64,000 bases of DNA. It comes from Pelagerythrobacter marensis (GTDB lineage Bacteria; Pseudomonadota; Alphaproteobacteria; Sphingomonadales; Sphingomonadaceae). The position numbers and the translations under genes are program-made. Under the pieces are notes generated by a model. That model ran no database searches, was not told the origin of the DNA, and was given only the letters and a program-made list of their open reading frames with translations. The stretch is from positions 2,651,001 to 2,715,000 of the forward strand of contig NZ_CP011805.1 of the NCBI RefSeq assembly GCF_001028625.1, written 5' to 3'. Shown here piece after piece: positions 11,939 to 24,055 of this stretch. The stretch's first letter is position 1, and the number at the start of each line of letters is the position of its first letter.

Positions 11939-12571
11939 ATGACTTCGCCCAGCACCGCGAACAGCGAACGCGCCCGGCTTGTGCATCTGGCGATGCAGGC
12001 GATTGCGCGCACGGGGGAAAACACGACACGCGCCCTGCTGGCGAAGGAAGCGCGCATGCCGCGTGCGCGGATCGACGCGATCTTCGCCACTGACGACGAC
12101 CTGTTCGATGCCATCCTCGAACAGTGGTATGCGCCTGCCATCGCGATCATGGAAGAAGTGATTGACTGCGACCTGCCGATCAGGCGCAAGTTCTACGAAT
12201 TCTTTGCTCGCCGGTTCGTGCGGGAGCGGGAGCGGTTCCGCAAGGACCCGGCGGCCTTCGCCGTCTATTGCGAGATTGGCACCGACAAGTTCGAAAACGT
12301 GCGCGGCTATGTCGACCTGGCCGATCACTATCTGTCCGAACTGATCGCGCAGGCGCAGGAAGAAGGCCACTTTTCCGGGCTTGGGATCAATCAGGCCCTG
12401 TCGCTGATCAATCAGATAGTCGCCTGCTATATCCTGCCCCAGATGCTGCTGATGGTGGACCAGGAAAAGTTGAGCGAAGGCAAGCTGGCGACGATCATCG
12501 ACACGCTGTTCGATGGCCTTTCGGGCGATGCGCGCGGCGCCGCGCCGGTCGCCGGATTGCGGATCGCCTGA
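11939..12571 (+). CDS. TetR/AcrR-family transcriptional regulator
   Basis: This 210-residue protein has an N-terminal three-helix DNA-binding domain (about residues 8-57, with TRALLAKEARMPRARIDAIF) and an all-helical ligand-binding remainder. TetR proteins are mostly repressors of nearby genes. It stands alone, 94 bases after the lipoprotein gene and convergent with the nucleotidase gene 6 bases away, so its target is not evident. Confidence 0.85.
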   Translation: MTSPSTANSERARLVHLAMQAIARTGENTTRALLAKEARMPRARIDAIFATDDDLFDAILEQWYAPAIAIMEEVIDCDLPIRRKFYEFFARRFVRERERFRKDPAAFAVYCEIGTDKFENVRGYVDLADHYLSELIAQAQEEGHFSGLGINQALSLINQIVACYILPQMLLMVDQEKLSEGKLATIIDTLFDGLSGDARGAAPVAGLRIA

Positions 12572-12577
12572 TCCCGC

Positions 12578-14311
12578 CTATTGCCCGGTAATGTCGCGGA
12601 CCCGCCCGGTCGCGGGAAGCGGCCGCATCTCCATCGCCCGCAGATATGCCTCGATCGCGTCGAGATCCACCGGGCCGGTGACGCCGTGCGTGCCCTGCTC
12701 GAATACGGTGAAGCTGTCGCCGCCTGCGGCGAGGAAGCTGTTCATCGTCACCCGGTACGCCCCGGCAGGGTCGATCGGGTCGCCATTCAGTGTGGCCGAT
12801 ACGACCCGGTCGCCTTCGGCCCGATCCATGTCGTAAGCGAAGGCGAACCCTTCGGAGACGGAGAAGGTCTGGACGAAGCCATCGGTATCGAGCTGCTGTT
12901 CGAGCAGGGCCAGCAATTGCGCGCCGGTATAAGTGCGGGTCACCAGCGTATTGCCGAACGGCTGCACGGCAAAGATGTCGCCGAACGTCACCGTGCCATC
13001 GCTGGCCGGCGCGATGGGGGCGCGAATGCCCGAATTGTTCATCAGCGCGATCTGCGCACCCGCATCGCGTGTGGCGAACAGATGGGCATCGGCGATCAGA
13101 TTGCCCAGCGCCGTTTCCTCGGTCGCCGGACCGGGATCGTCCGCCGGACCGGAAATCTTCCCGACCGGGCGGGTGGAGGCTTCGCGCGCAGCATCCGAAT
13201 ATCGGGCGACGTAGGCAGCCATTTCGGTTTCCGCCGGGAACGCCGCGAACGCCGGATCGGCCCCGTCGCCATCGTTCTGCACCACGATGTTGCGCGCGGT
13301 CAGCGATGCGACCGATCTGCGTACCGGGTCGATCGTCATCGTAATGTCGGTCAGCAGCGTACCGCCATACCCGGCGCTCGTGACGATGAAATCGCGCGCG
13401 GGATCGAGCGTTGCGAAGTCGCAGACATACGATCGGTGGGTGTGGCCGGAAATGACCAGGTCGACCCGCGGGTCCAGCCGTTCGAGAATATCGCGCAGCG
13501 GCCCGGCAATGGCGCCGCAGCCGGTGAAGGGCGTGCCGGGTTCCGGTTCCAGACCCTGATGGATCGCGACCACGATTGCATCGGCACCTTCTTCTGCGAG
13601 CTGGGGCACGCGCGCGTTGATCGCATCGGCCTCGTCACCGAAAGTGAGCCCGGCCACCCCGCTGGGGGTCACCAGCGAGGGGGTGTCTTTCAGCGTCAGC
13701 CCGATCACCCCCACGGTCACCGCGCGCGGGCCGGTGCCGAAGCGGCGGAGCGCTGCGCCGGGAAAGAGTGTGTCGCCGCCTTCGGTCACGACGTTGGCTG
13801 CCAGAAAGCCGAAATCGGCGCCGGCAAAATCCGGTTCCACCGCGCAGGGTTCGCGCAGGCCGTGCCGCTCGCAGCCGCCATGCTGGAGCCGCTTCAGCTC
13901 GCGCCATCCGCGGTCGAATTCGTGGTTGCCGACCGCGTTGAAATCCAGCCCCATGCGGTTCATCGCACCGACTGCCGGTTCGTCGAGGAACAATGAAGAG
14001 ACCAGCGGGCTCGCCCCGACGAGATCGCCCGCCGCGATCACCAGCGAATGGTCACCGCCCTGCCTGTGCTGCGCCACCGCGCTGGCCAGATAAGCCGCGC
14101 CGCCCGCACGAATTTCGTGACTGGAGCCATCTTCGCCGGGCAGGCGAATCGGCCGTGCCAGCGGCTCCAGATTGCCGTGAAAGTCGTTCAGGCCCACGAT
14201 CTTGATCGTAACCGGGGCGGGCGACTGCGGCGCAGGCGCGGTGTCGCGCACCGTCGAACAGGCGCCCAGCGCGGCGATGAGGAAAGGGAGGAAGAACAGG
14301 CGCGATGTCAT
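12578..14311 (-). CDS. Bifunctional UDP-sugar hydrolase/5'-nucleotidase family lipoprotein
   Basis: This 577-residue protein is an exported metallophosphoesterase of the UshA/5'-nucleotidase family. It hydrolyses nucleotides outside the cytoplasm to recover nucleoside and phosphate. A signal peptide ends in a lipobox with cysteine 18. The metal-binding blocks LNDFHGNL (41-48), GNHEFD and GHTH are present, followed by the C-terminal 5'-nucleotidase domain with NNSGIRAP. An upstream in-frame ATG at 14374 would add 21 polar residues before the signal peptide, so the ATG at 14311 with AGAGG upstream is preferred. Confidence 0.92.
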   Translation of the reverse strand: MTSRLFFLPFLIAALGACSTVRDTAPAPQSPAPVTIKIVGLNDFHGNLEPLARPIRLPGEDGSSHEIRAGGAAYLASAVAQHRQGGDHSLVIAAGDLVGASPLVSSLFLDEPAVGAMNRMGLDFNAVGNHEFDRGWRELKRLQHGGCERHGLREPCAVEPDFAGADFGFLAANVVTEGGDTLFPGAALRRFGTGPRAVTVGVIGLTLKDTPSLVTPSGVAGLTFGDEADAINARVPQLAEEGADAIVVAIHQGLEPEPGTPFTGCGAIAGPLRDILERLDPRVDLVISGHTHRSYVCDFATLDPARDFIVTSAGYGGTLLTDITMTIDPVRRSVASLTARNIVVQNDGDGADPAFAAFPAETEMAAYVARYSDAAREASTRPVGKISGPADDPGPATEETALGNLIADAHLFATRDAGAQIALMNNSGIRAPIAPASDGTVTFGDIFAVQPFGNTLVTRTYTGAQLLALLEQQLDTDGFVQTFSVSEGFAFAYDMDRAEGDRVVSATLNGDPIDPAGAYRVTMNSFLAAGGDSFTVFEQGTHGVTGPVDLDAIEAYLRAMEMRPLPATGRVRDITGQ

Positions 14312-14474
14312 AAAGGAGCCTCTTGGCGGGGATCTGTGTCCGGCGGATGACAGGCCTGCCGCCCGACGCGGCATGATACAAGCCCGTCGGAGGATGTCGA
14401 AGCGCGTCCTGTCGGAATTCTGTCACACGAGAGAGCTAGGCCCGCGGCAACGTTAACTCGACAGGATCTGCGTC

Positions 14475-14950
14475 ATGCGTATCACGCCCGTTGCATTCGC
14501 CTTCGTCCTTGCCGCCCCCCTCGTGCTCGCCGCATGTGGCGAGCGACCGGAAGGGGAAAGCGCCGATGACTTTGCCGCTCGCGTCAACGGCGGCGCCGCC
14601 CCCGCCGAAGAAGGCGTAGCCAGCGAGGCAAAGAAGCAGCCTGATGGTCCGCGCGATCCCTCGCTGCCGCGCGTCGCGGCCGATGGGCGCAAGGCGCTGC
14701 AGCAGGCGGCGACCTACACCCAGCCCAATGCGGACGGCAGCGCCGACAGCCTCGCGATCCGGCAGGACGGAACTTATACGCTGGTGGAGGACGGGCGAAC
14801 GACCACGGGCGAATGGCAATGGCTGCCTGATGGCAAGCGTCTGCGGCTCGAAGGGCTCGTCCGCCAGCCGATCGTGCTGGTCGCCGATGGCGCGCTCTAC
14901 CGGATGCAGAACGAAAACGTGCCGTTCGACGATGTCACCCCCGACCGCGC

Positions 14951-14969
<19 letters not shown>
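14475..14969 (+). CDS. Small hypothetical lipoprotein, paralogue of the 11341 protein
   Basis: This 164-residue exported protein has a signal peptide ending in LAAC, cysteine 21. A flexible linker rich in A, E and G leads to a small C-terminal domain. The domain pattern DGTYTL, GEWQW, a charged hairpin and ALYRM parallels the lipoprotein at 11341-11844. It is transcribed divergently from the 5'-nucleotidase gene. Function unknown; a ligand-binding or copper-resistance-like beta domain is one possibility I cannot confirm. Confidence 0.82.
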
Positions 14970-17643
<2,674 letters not shown>

Positions 17644-17720
17644 TTACCCACAGTTTGCGACCCGTCCGGTTTCGTCTGCAACCGGTTGATTTCGGAACGT
17701 GGAAAGCGCATCTCGCGGCC

Positions 17721-19106
17721 ATGCTTTCGGTGCTCGACATCTTCCGGATCGGCATCGGGCCGTCTTCATCGCATACCGTCGGGCCGATGCGCATTGCGCG
17801 CACTTTCGTCCGCGCGCTGGCCGCATCGGGCAAACTGGCGAAGACCGCGCGGATCGCGGTGGAACTGCAGGGCTCGCTGGCGCTGACCGGGGTCGGGCAC
17901 GGCACGGTCGATGCGACAATTCTGGGCCTGATGGGCTTCGCCCCCGATACGACATGCCCGGACGAGGGCGCCCGCGCGCTCGACGGTGTGCGGGCCAGCC
18001 ATCGGATTGCGCTGGGCGGCAAGCGGGACATCGCGTTCGATCCAGCGGCGGATATCGATCTGGCGGGTCATATCATACCCGATCTGCATCCCAACGGAAT
18101 GACGCTGACGGCCTATGACGCCGATGACGAAAAGCTGTCGCGACGGACATATTATTCGACCGGGGGCGGCTTCGTCGCGTCCGAAGCGCAGTTGAAGCGC
18201 AAGCCCAGGGGCGACCGCATCAACACCGGCACGCAGGTTCCGCACGATTTCGGATCGGCGGAGGAACTGCTCGCGGCCTGCGCCGATACGGGCCTGCCGA
18301 TTGCCGAACTTATGCTGGCCAACGAAGATGCCTTTCGTCCGCGCCGGAAAACGCTCGACGGGATTGACCGGATTGCGGCGGCGATGGACCAGTGCATCGA
18401 CCGCGGGCTGAACCAGCGGGGCGTGCTGCCGGGCGGGCTCAAGGTCGCGCGCCGGGCACCCGATCTGTGGGACAAGCTTTCGGCCAATCCGCAATCGAAC
18501 GAGCGCGAGCAATTGTTCGACTGGCTCAATTGCTACGCCATGGCGGTGAACGAGGAAAACGCCGCGGGCGGCCGCGTCGTGACGGCGCCGACCAATGGCG
18601 CGGCGGGGATCATTCCCGCGGTCATCCGCTTCTACTGTGTCACTGCCGAGGAGGAAGCCTGCCGCGAAAGCCGGCGCACCTTCCTGCTCACCGCAGGCGC
18701 GATCGGCCTGCTCTACAAACAGCGCGCGAGCATCTCGGGCGCGGAAATGGGCTGCCAGGGCGAAGTCGGCGTGGCGTGCTCGATGGCGGCGGGCGGGCTT
18801 GCCGCGCTGTGGGGCGCGTCGCCCGCGCAAGTCGCCAGCGCGGCGGAAATCGGCATGGAGCACAATCTCGGCCTGACTTGCGACCCCGTCGGCGGACTAG
18901 TGCAGGTGCCATGCATCGAACGCAATGCGATCGGCGCGGTCAAGGCGGTCAATGCCGCCCGGCTGGCGCTGCACCGGCCCGAAACCGACGCGCGCGTCAG
19001 CCTCGACCAGGTGATCGAAACGATGCGCCAGACCGGGCTCGACATGTCGAGCAAGTACAAGGAAACCAGCCAGGGCGGGCTGGCGGTCAATGTGATCGAA
19101 TGCTGA
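17721..19106 (+). CDS. sdaA: L-serine ammonia-lyase (single-chain, iron-sulfur type)
   Basis: This enzyme deaminates L-serine to pyruvate and ammonia. The 461-residue single chain joins the beta domain ([16 protein letters not shown] at the start) to the alpha domain. Cysteines in [11 protein letters not shown] and in [14 protein letters not shown] match the 4Fe-4S ligand region of bacterial serine deaminases. Upstream in-frame codons exist, but the ATG at 17721 gives the family N-terminus. A short hydrophobic gene overlaps its stop. Confidence 0.95.
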   Translation: MLSVLDIFRIGIGPSSSHTVGPMRIARTFVRALAASGKLAKTARIAVELQGSLALTGVGHGTVDATILGLMGFAPDTTCPDEGARALDGVRASHRIALGGKRDIAFDPAADIDLAGHIIPDLHPNGMTLTAYDADDEKLSRRTYYSTGGGFVASEAQLKRKPRGDRINTGTQVPHDFGSAEELLAACADTGLPIAELMLANEDAFRPRRKTLDGIDRIAAAMDQCIDRGLNQRGVLPGGLKVARRAPDLWDKLSANPQSNEREQLFDWLNCYAMAVNEENAAGGRVVTAPTNGAAGIIPAVIRFYCVTAEEEACRESRRTFLLTAGAIGLLYKQRASISGAEMGCQGEVGVACSMAAGGLAALWGASPAQVASAAEIGMEHNLGLTCDPVGGLVQVPCIERNAIGAVKAVNAARLALHRPETDARVSLDQVIETMRQTGLDMSSKYKETSQGGLAVNVIEC

Positions 19107-19234
19107 TGCTGCTGCTCGGCGCAATGACGGGCGGTGTCCTGCTGCTTTTGGTGACAAGCGAGCTGATCGAACCTTCGACCGCGCAGGCAAGCGTGATCCT
19201 CGCCTTTTTGCTCGGCTCGCTTGCGGGCGGCTAG
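19100..19234 (+). CDS. Small two-helix membrane protein coupled to sdaA
   Basis: A 44-residue frame starts with ATG inside the last codons of sdaA. A second ATG at 19106 (TGATG overlap) would give 42 residues. The product has two hydrophobic stretches (about 2-19 and 31-43) separated by a short polar segment, the form of a small membrane hairpin. I know of no named family. It sits between sdaA and an acyl-CoA synthetase on the same strand, 32 bases before the latter. Confidence 0.5.
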   Translation: MLMLLLGAMTGGVLLLLVTSELIEPSTAQASVILAFLLGSLAGG

Positions 19235-19266
19235 ACAGGCGCGCGCGCCGCGATAGGGTGGCGGGC

Positions 19267-20820
19267 ATGGGAGAGACACATATCGCCGCGCTGACCGAGC
19301 CATTCGGCAGCTTTTCGCAAATTATCGCCGACAATGCCGCGCGGTTGGGAGATCGGACGGCGCTGCGCGACGAGAGCGGCGACATCGGCTGGGCCGAACT
19401 GAACGAGCGTGTTGAGCGCATCGCAGCACGGCTGATCGAAAGCGGCTTGCAACGGGGCCAGTCGGTGGCCATTCTCGGTCATTCCTCAATCGCCTATGCG
19501 CTGGTGTTTCTCGCGGCGGTCCGCGCCGGCGGGGTTGCCGCGCCGCTGACCACCAGCGCGAGTGCCGAACAGCTTGGCGGCATGGCGAGCGATTCGGGCG
19601 CGCATCACATCTTTATCGACCGGGCGAAGCTGGGCGAGCTGGGCGATGATTGCTTCGCGGGCCTGCGCCGCATCGTTCTGGACGAAGAGCTGGACGACTG
19701 GATGGCGCCGGCGGGCACGCAGGTGCCGGCGTTCGATCCGAAGCCGGGGGATCCGTTCAACATCATCTATTCATCGGGCACGACGGGTGTGCCCAAGGGC
19801 ATCGTCCATTCGCACCAGATGCGCTGGCGCCAATTCGCTTCGATCGGGGCGTCCTATCTGGACAGCGGGCTGGAGGTGCGCGCGCTGGCATCGACCCCGC
19901 TCTATTCGAACACCACGATGGTGGCGTTTCTTGCACCATTGCTCGCCGGCGGCATGGTGCGGATCATGGGCAAGTTCTCCGCCGTCCGGTGGCTCGATCA
20001 TGCGCAGGCCGACCGCACGACCGTGACGATGCTGGTGCCGGTGCAGTATCAGCGGCTGATGGACGAGCCGCGGTTCGACGATTTCGACCTGTCCTCGCTC
20101 GCGCTCAAATACTGCACATCGGCGCCCTTCCCGGCCCCGCTCAAGCGCGAGGTGCTGCGCCGGATGCCCGGTGCGCTGGTGGAAATCTATTCGATGACGG
20201 AGGGCGGGGTCGTCTGCCTGCTCCCCTGCCACGAATTTCCCGACAAGCTGCACACGGTCGGCCGGCCTGCGCCGGGCAGCGAGATCAGGGTGCTCGACGA
20301 TGAGGATCGGGAGGTCCCGCCAGGCACTGCCGGCAACCTGGTCGGGCGCAGCCAAACGATGATGAGCGGTTACAAGAACCGCCCGGAACAGACGCAGGAA
20401 GGCTACTGGAGCGATCCTGCCACCGGGGATGTCTGGCAGCGGATGGGCGATATTGGTCGGGTCGATGCCGAGGGATTCGTCGAACTGGTCGGCCGGGCGA
20501 AAGACATGATCATCTCCGGCGGTTTCAACATCTATCCGACCGATCTGGAAGCCGAGCTGGAGCGGGAAGACGATGTGATCGAAGCGGCGGTGGTGGGCGT
20601 GTCCAGCCGGCGCTGGGGCGAAAGTCCGGTCGGCTTCGTCCAGCTGGCCGACCGGGCGCGCCCCGTCGGTGACGTGCTGGCCGCCGTCAATGCCAGGCTG
20701 GGCAAGACCCAGCGACTGGCCGCGCTGCATCCCATCGGGGAAATGCCGCGCAGTCACATCGGCAAGCTGCTGAAGACAGAATTACGGGAGAAGGCCGAGA
20801 CACTCGGCGGAGTGGAATAG
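19267..20820 (+). CDS. Acyl-CoA synthetase / class I adenylate-forming ligase
   Basis: This 517-residue ligase activates an unknown carboxylic acid to its CoA ester. The phosphate loop YSSGTTGVPKG, the A5-type YSMTEGG and the C-terminal GRAKDMIISGGFNIYP are all present. The last motif is typical of medium- or long-chain and aromatic acyl-CoA ligases. A GTG at 19258 is also in frame, but ATG at 19267 has AGGGTGG at a good distance. It differs from the partial ligase at the window start. Confidence 0.9.
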   Translation: MGETHIAALTEPFGSFSQIIADNAARLGDRTALRDESGDIGWAELNERVERIAARLIESGLQRGQSVAILGHSSIAYALVFLAAVRAGGVAAPLTTSASAEQLGGMASDSGAHHIFIDRAKLGELGDDCFAGLRRIVLDEELDDWMAPAGTQVPAFDPKPGDPFNIIYSSGTTGVPKGIVHSHQMRWRQFASIGASYLDSGLEVRALASTPLYSNTTMVAFLAPLLAGGMVRIMGKFSAVRWLDHAQADRTTVTMLVPVQYQRLMDEPRFDDFDLSSLALKYCTSAPFPAPLKREVLRRMPGALVEIYSMTEGGVVCLLPCHEFPDKLHTVGRPAPGSEIRVLDDEDREVPPGTAGNLVGRSQTMMSGYKNRPEQTQEGYWSDPATGDVWQRMGDIGRVDAEGFVELVGRAKDMIISGGFNIYPTDLEAELEREDDVIEAAVVGVSSRRWGESPVGFVQLADRARPVGDVLAAVNARLGKTQRLAALHPIGEMPRSHIGKLLKTELREKAETLGGVE

Positions 20821-20848
20821 CGTCTATCCGGGATAGAGCGATGGAGAC

Positions 20849-20888
20849 GCGGCCGCCGCGATTGGGGGGGGGAGGACTTGGCGGCCGC
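20849..20888. repeat. Inverted repeat with G9 homopolymer
   Basis: Two copies of GCGGCCGC (20849-20856 and 20881-20888) flank a 24-base loop that contains nine consecutive G (20864-20872). The element is between the acyl-CoA synthetase stop and a tiny gene on the other strand. It could form a strong hairpin, but no T tract follows, so a terminator role is uncertain. Confidence 0.55.
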
Positions 20889-20917
20889 GCCTCTCTCGCT
20901 GTTCTTCCTCGACAGGC

Positions 20918-21001
20918 TCAGGCGATTGCCGCTCCGAGCATGAGGCTGCTGATGGAAGCAGCTACGAGAAAGACCAGGAAGTGCGATGCTGTCGTGCGCA
21001 T
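20918..21001 (-). CDS. 27-residue hydrophobic peptide with strong ribosome site
   Basis: The ATG at 21001 is preceded by AGGAG (21009-21013) at a spacing of seven bases, close to ideal. The 27-residue product begins MRTTASHFL and continues as a single hydrophobic helix ending LGAAIA, resembling a lone signal peptide or one-pass membrane peptide. It is much too short for ordinary gene callers. I do not recognise a family. The clear ribosome site and isolation in a 450-base gap support it being expressed. Confidence 0.5.
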   Translation of the reverse strand: MRTTASHFLVFLVAASISSLMLGAAIA

Positions 21002-21273
21002 TGCATATCTCCTGTTCGAGGAGGCCGGGGGAAGGGGGAGAGAGAGGAGAGAGGAACCTTCCGCCCGGCTCGAGAGGTGAAATAATCTTTCGCCCCCCTT
21101 TTCACAAATGAGAAAACTGCGATATTTGTTGCAAAATGCGCAACGAACTGTGGGATATTGCCGCCCCGGTCGTGCAAATTATGGGTGATCCGCTGCAGCT
21201 TGCGGATCTGGCACAGACAAATCCGGCGCCACCGCGAGACGGGTGACGCCGGATTGTAGCGGGATCGGTTGGA
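21002..21273. other. Intergenic region upstream of the 27-residue peptide
   Basis: This is a relatively AT-rich gap between the peptide gene and the UrcA gene, both on the minus strand. It holds a short dyad, TTGTTGC and GCAACGAA around an 8-base centre (about 21126-21147), that could be an operator. No convincing further gene was seen. Confidence 0.4.
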
Positions 21274-21579
21274 TCAGCTCGCGCTGGCGAGCGTGGCCCT
21301 GGCCTTCTGTGCAATGATCCGCTGGGCCGAATCGATCAGCGAGGCCTTGCAATCCTGATCGTAGGACACGGTGTTGACCGACATCGCAGTCGGGTAGGCG
21401 CAAGCCGATTCTGCAGCGGCGGCGACACGCGTGCGCAGTTCGGCGACGTGGTCGGGATCGCGCAAATCGAGATCGTCGAAATGAACCGCGATGCTGACTT
21501 CGGTGTACTTGGCCTGCGCGGGCGCGCTCATCAGCGCAGTAACGGCAAGACCGGCGGCGAGAATATGATGGAATTTCAT
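21274..21579 (-). CDS. UrcA family protein
   Basis: This 101-residue secreted protein has a signal peptide cleaved after APAQA. The mature part carries the UrcA pattern: VHFDDLDLRDPD, then a helix with ELRTRVAAAAESAC and a second conserved cysteine near QDCKASLIDSA. The two cysteines may form a disulfide. UrcA proteins are small periplasmic proteins of unknown role, common in sphingomonads and caulobacters. It is divergent from guaA with a 214-base gap. Confidence 0.85.
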   Translation of the reverse strand: MKFHHILAAGLAVTALMSAPAQAKYTEVSIAVHFDDLDLRDPDHVAELRTRVAAAAESACAYPTAMSVNTVSYDQDCKASLIDSAQRIIAQKARATLASAS

Positions 21580-21793
21580 GAGCGTCTCCTTGCTGAAAGG
21601 TATTGTCGCTCTTCAAACATCCTGTGTTGTTCTCGACTGCGATTGTGCGCTGCACCATGTTTGTTCGCAAGTGCAAAATTAGCGAGGTCATGTTGAAAGC
21701 CATGCATGTTCGCGTCGCTCTGGCTGGTCGGGTATCGCTGGCGAAACGGCGAATGCTGGACAGGTGAGGCCAGTCAGCCTTAACGGGTCCACC

Positions 21794-23368
21794 ATGCAGC
21801 CAGAACACCTCCCCGATTCCATCCTGATCGTCGATTTCGGCAGCCAGGTCACCCAGCTCATCGCGCGCCGTGTGCGCGAAGCCGGGGTCTATTCCGAAAT
21901 CGCGCCCTTTACCCTGGCGGAGGAGGCGTTCCATCGCCTTCAGCCGAAGGGGATCATCCTGTCGGGATCGCCCGCCAGCGTGTGCGATGAAGGGTCGCCG
22001 CGGGCGCCGCAGGTGCTGTTCGACAGCGGATTGCCGATCCTGGGCATCTGTTATGGCCAGCAGGTCATGACGCAGCAGCTCGGCGGCCAGGTCCGCCCCG
22101 GCCACGAAACGGGGGAAGGCGGGGAATTCGGTCGCGCCTATCTGACCGTGAGCGAACAGTGCGCGCTGTTCGACGGGCTGTGGCAGACCGGCGAACGGCA
22201 TCAGGTCTGGATGAGCCACGGCGACAAGGTCACCGAATTTGCGCCCGGCTTCGACATTGTCGCGACCAGCGACGGGGCACCCTTCGCGGTCATCGCGGAT
22301 GAACAGCGCAAGTATTACGGCACGCAGTTCCATCCCGAAGTCGTCCATACGCCCGACGGTGCGAAGCTTCTGGCCAATTTCGTGCGCCATGTTTGCGGGC
22401 TGGCGGGCGACTGGACGATGGCCGAATTCCGCAAGACCAAGATCGAGGAGATTCGCGAGCAGGTCGGCGATGGCAAGGTGATCTGCGGGCTTTCGGGCGG
22501 AGTCGATTCGGCGGTTGCCGCAGTGCTGATCCACGAGGCGATCGGCGAGCAACTGACCTGCGTCTTCGTCGATCACGGGCTGATGCGGATGAACGAAGCC
22601 GAACAGGTCGTCACCCTGTTCCGCGATCATTACAACATCCCGCTGGTCCACGTGGACGCGGAAGAAATGTTCCTGGGCGGACTGGCGGGCGAAACCGACC
22701 CGGAGAAGAAGCGCAAGTTCATCGGCAAGGCCTTCATCGACCTGTTCGAGGCCGAAGCGACGAAGATCGGCGGAGCCGACTTCCTCGCCCAGGGCACGCT
22801 CTATCCCGACGTGATCGAATCGGTTTCCTTCACCGGCGGGCCGAGCGTGACGATCAAGAGCCACCACAATGTCGGCGGCCTGCCCGAACGCATGAACATG
22901 AAGCTGGTCGAGCCCTTGCGCGAACTGTTCAAGGACGAGGTCCGCGTGCTGGGCCGCGAACTCGGCCTGCCCGAGGTGTTCGTCGGCCGCCATCCTTTCC
23001 CCGGGCCGGGGCTTGCGATCCGCATTCCGGGTGAAGTGACCAAGGAACGGTGCGACATCCTGCGCAAGGCCGATGCCATCTATCTGGAGGAAATTCGCGC
23101 CGCGGGCCTCTACGACGCGATCTGGCAGGCGTTCGCCGTGCTGCTGCCGGTCAAGACCGTGGGCGTGATGGGCGACGGGCGCACCTACGACAGCGTCTGC
23201 GGCTTGCGCGCGGTGACCAGCACCGACGGGATGACCGCGGACGTCTATCCGTTCGACGCGAGCTTCCTCACCCGTGTGGCCACCCGCATCGTCAACGAGG
23301 TGAAGGGCATCAACCGCGTCGTATACGACTATACCTCGAAACCGCCCGGCACGATCGAGTGGGAATAG
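21794..23368 (+). CDS. guaA: GMP synthase (glutamine-hydrolysing)
   Basis: This enzyme converts XMP to GMP using ATP and ammonia from glutamine. The 524-residue protein has an N-terminal class I glutamine amidotransferase domain (catalytic cysteine in LGICYGQQ, then GTQFHPE). It is followed by the PP-loop ATP pyrophosphatase motif LSGGVDSAV and the GMP synthase dimerisation domain ending PPGTIEWE. An in-frame GTG lies 30 bases upstream; ATG at 21794 gives the usual N-terminus. Confidence 0.97.
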   Translation: MQPEHLPDSILIVDFGSQVTQLIARRVREAGVYSEIAPFTLAEEAFHRLQPKGIILSGSPASVCDEGSPRAPQVLFDSGLPILGICYGQQVMTQQLGGQVRPGHETGEGGEFGRAYLTVSEQCALFDGLWQTGERHQVWMSHGDKVTEFAPGFDIVATSDGAPFAVIADEQRKYYGTQFHPEVVHTPDGAKLLANFVRHVCGLAGDWTMAEFRKTKIEEIREQVGDGKVICGLSGGVDSAVAAVLIHEAIGEQLTCVFVDHGLMRMNEAEQVVTLFRDHYNIPLVHVDAEEMFLGGLAGETDPEKKRKFIGKAFIDLFEAEATKIGGADFLAQGTLYPDVIESVSFTGGPSVTIKSHHNVGGLPERMNMKLVEPLRELFKDEVRVLGRELGLPEVFVGRHPFPGPGLAIRIPGEVTKERCDILRKADAIYLEEIRAAGLYDAIWQAFAVLLPVKTVGVMGDGRTYDSVCGLRAVTSTDGMTADVYPFDASFLTRVATRIVNEVKGINRVVYDYTSKPPGTIEWE

Positions 23369-23430
23369 GGCGCATCGTCGCCCCCGGTCTCGCCTGTTCG
23401 GGCAGGCCCATCACGCTGGCCGGATTTTGC

Positions 23431-23475
23431 GATCAAGAAAGTGCTTGATCTCAAGTTTGGTTGAAGTTGTATCGA
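23431..23475 (+). promoter_or_regulatory. SoxR/MerR-type promoter with dyad in a 19-bp spacer
   Basis: A possible -35 TTGATC (23445-23450) and -10 TATCGA (23470-23475) are separated by exactly 19 bases, the overlong spacing typical of MerR-family promoters. Inside lies the dyad CTCAA-N6-TTGAA (23450-23465), nine of ten half-site bases matching the SoxR box CTCAA-N6-TTGAG. A perfect 7-bp inverted repeat, GATCAAG and CTTGATC (23431-23450), abuts it. The first gene downstream is an FMN reductase, a reasonable redox-responsive target. No regulator gene is adjacent. Confidence 0.5.
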
Positions 23476-23512
23476 CCCGTTCCTCACCGATGGAATCGAA
23501 GGAACGAGGAAC

Positions 23513-24055
23513 ATGGCGGACACTTTGCGGATCGGGCTGGTCTACGGCAGTGCGCGGCCGGGACGGCTGTGCGACAAGGTCGCGAACTGGGTAACCGAAC
23601 GGGTCGCGGCGCGCGGCGGAATGGCGATCGAAGCGATCGATCCGGCGGCGGCCTACGACGATGCCGAACGGGTCCGGCGGATCGAGGCCGCGGACGGCTT
23701 CATCGTCGTGACGCCCGAATACAATCACAGCTTTACCGCGCCGTTGAAGGCGCTGATCGACGCGGCGAACAGCGAATGGCACGCCAAGCCGGTCGCCTTC
23801 GTATCCTACGGCGGCACATCGGGCGGGCTGCGCGCGGTCGAACATCTGCGGGCTGTTTTCGCCGAACTACACGCCGTCGGGATCCGGGACACGGTCAGCT
23901 TCGCTTCGGCGTGGGAACAGTTTGGCGACGACGCGCGCCTGGCCAATCCGCGCCGGGCCGAACGGGCGATGGCGACGCTGCTGAAGCGGCTCGACTGGTG
24001 GGCGCGGGGCCTGCGCACCGCGCGCTCCGTACATGCTTATGGAGAGGCGGCATGA
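23513..24055 (+). CDS. NAD(P)H-dependent FMN reductase family protein
   Basis: This 180-residue flavodoxin-fold oxidoreductase uses FMN to reduce flavins, quinones or azo/nitro compounds. The phosphate-binding loop YGSARPGR is near the N-terminus and the family motif PEYNHSFTAPLKALIDA lies in the middle. The ATG has AGGAAC upstream. Its stop overlaps the start of an arylamine N-acetyltransferase gene, so both respond to the same promoter; together they suggest handling of redox-active or aromatic amine compounds. Confidence 0.88.
   Translation: MADTLRIGLVYGSARPGRLCDKVANWVTERVAARGGMAIEAIDPAAAYDDAERVRRIEAADGFIVVTPEYNHSFTAPLKALIDAANSEWHAKPVAFVSYGGTSGGLRAVEHLRAVFAELHAVGIRDTVSFASAWEQFGDDARLANPRRAERAMATLLKRLDWWARGLRTARSVHAYGEAA

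Noticed and set aside
20841..21080. 79-codon plus-strand frame after the acyl-CoA synthetase
   Set aside because: It runs through the G9 tract and inverted repeat, has a basic low-complexity composition, and the minus-strand 27-residue frame has much better signals.
21179..22993. Long minus-strand frame opposite guaA
   Set aside because: Antisense of guaA, whose motifs and length are complete on the plus strand.
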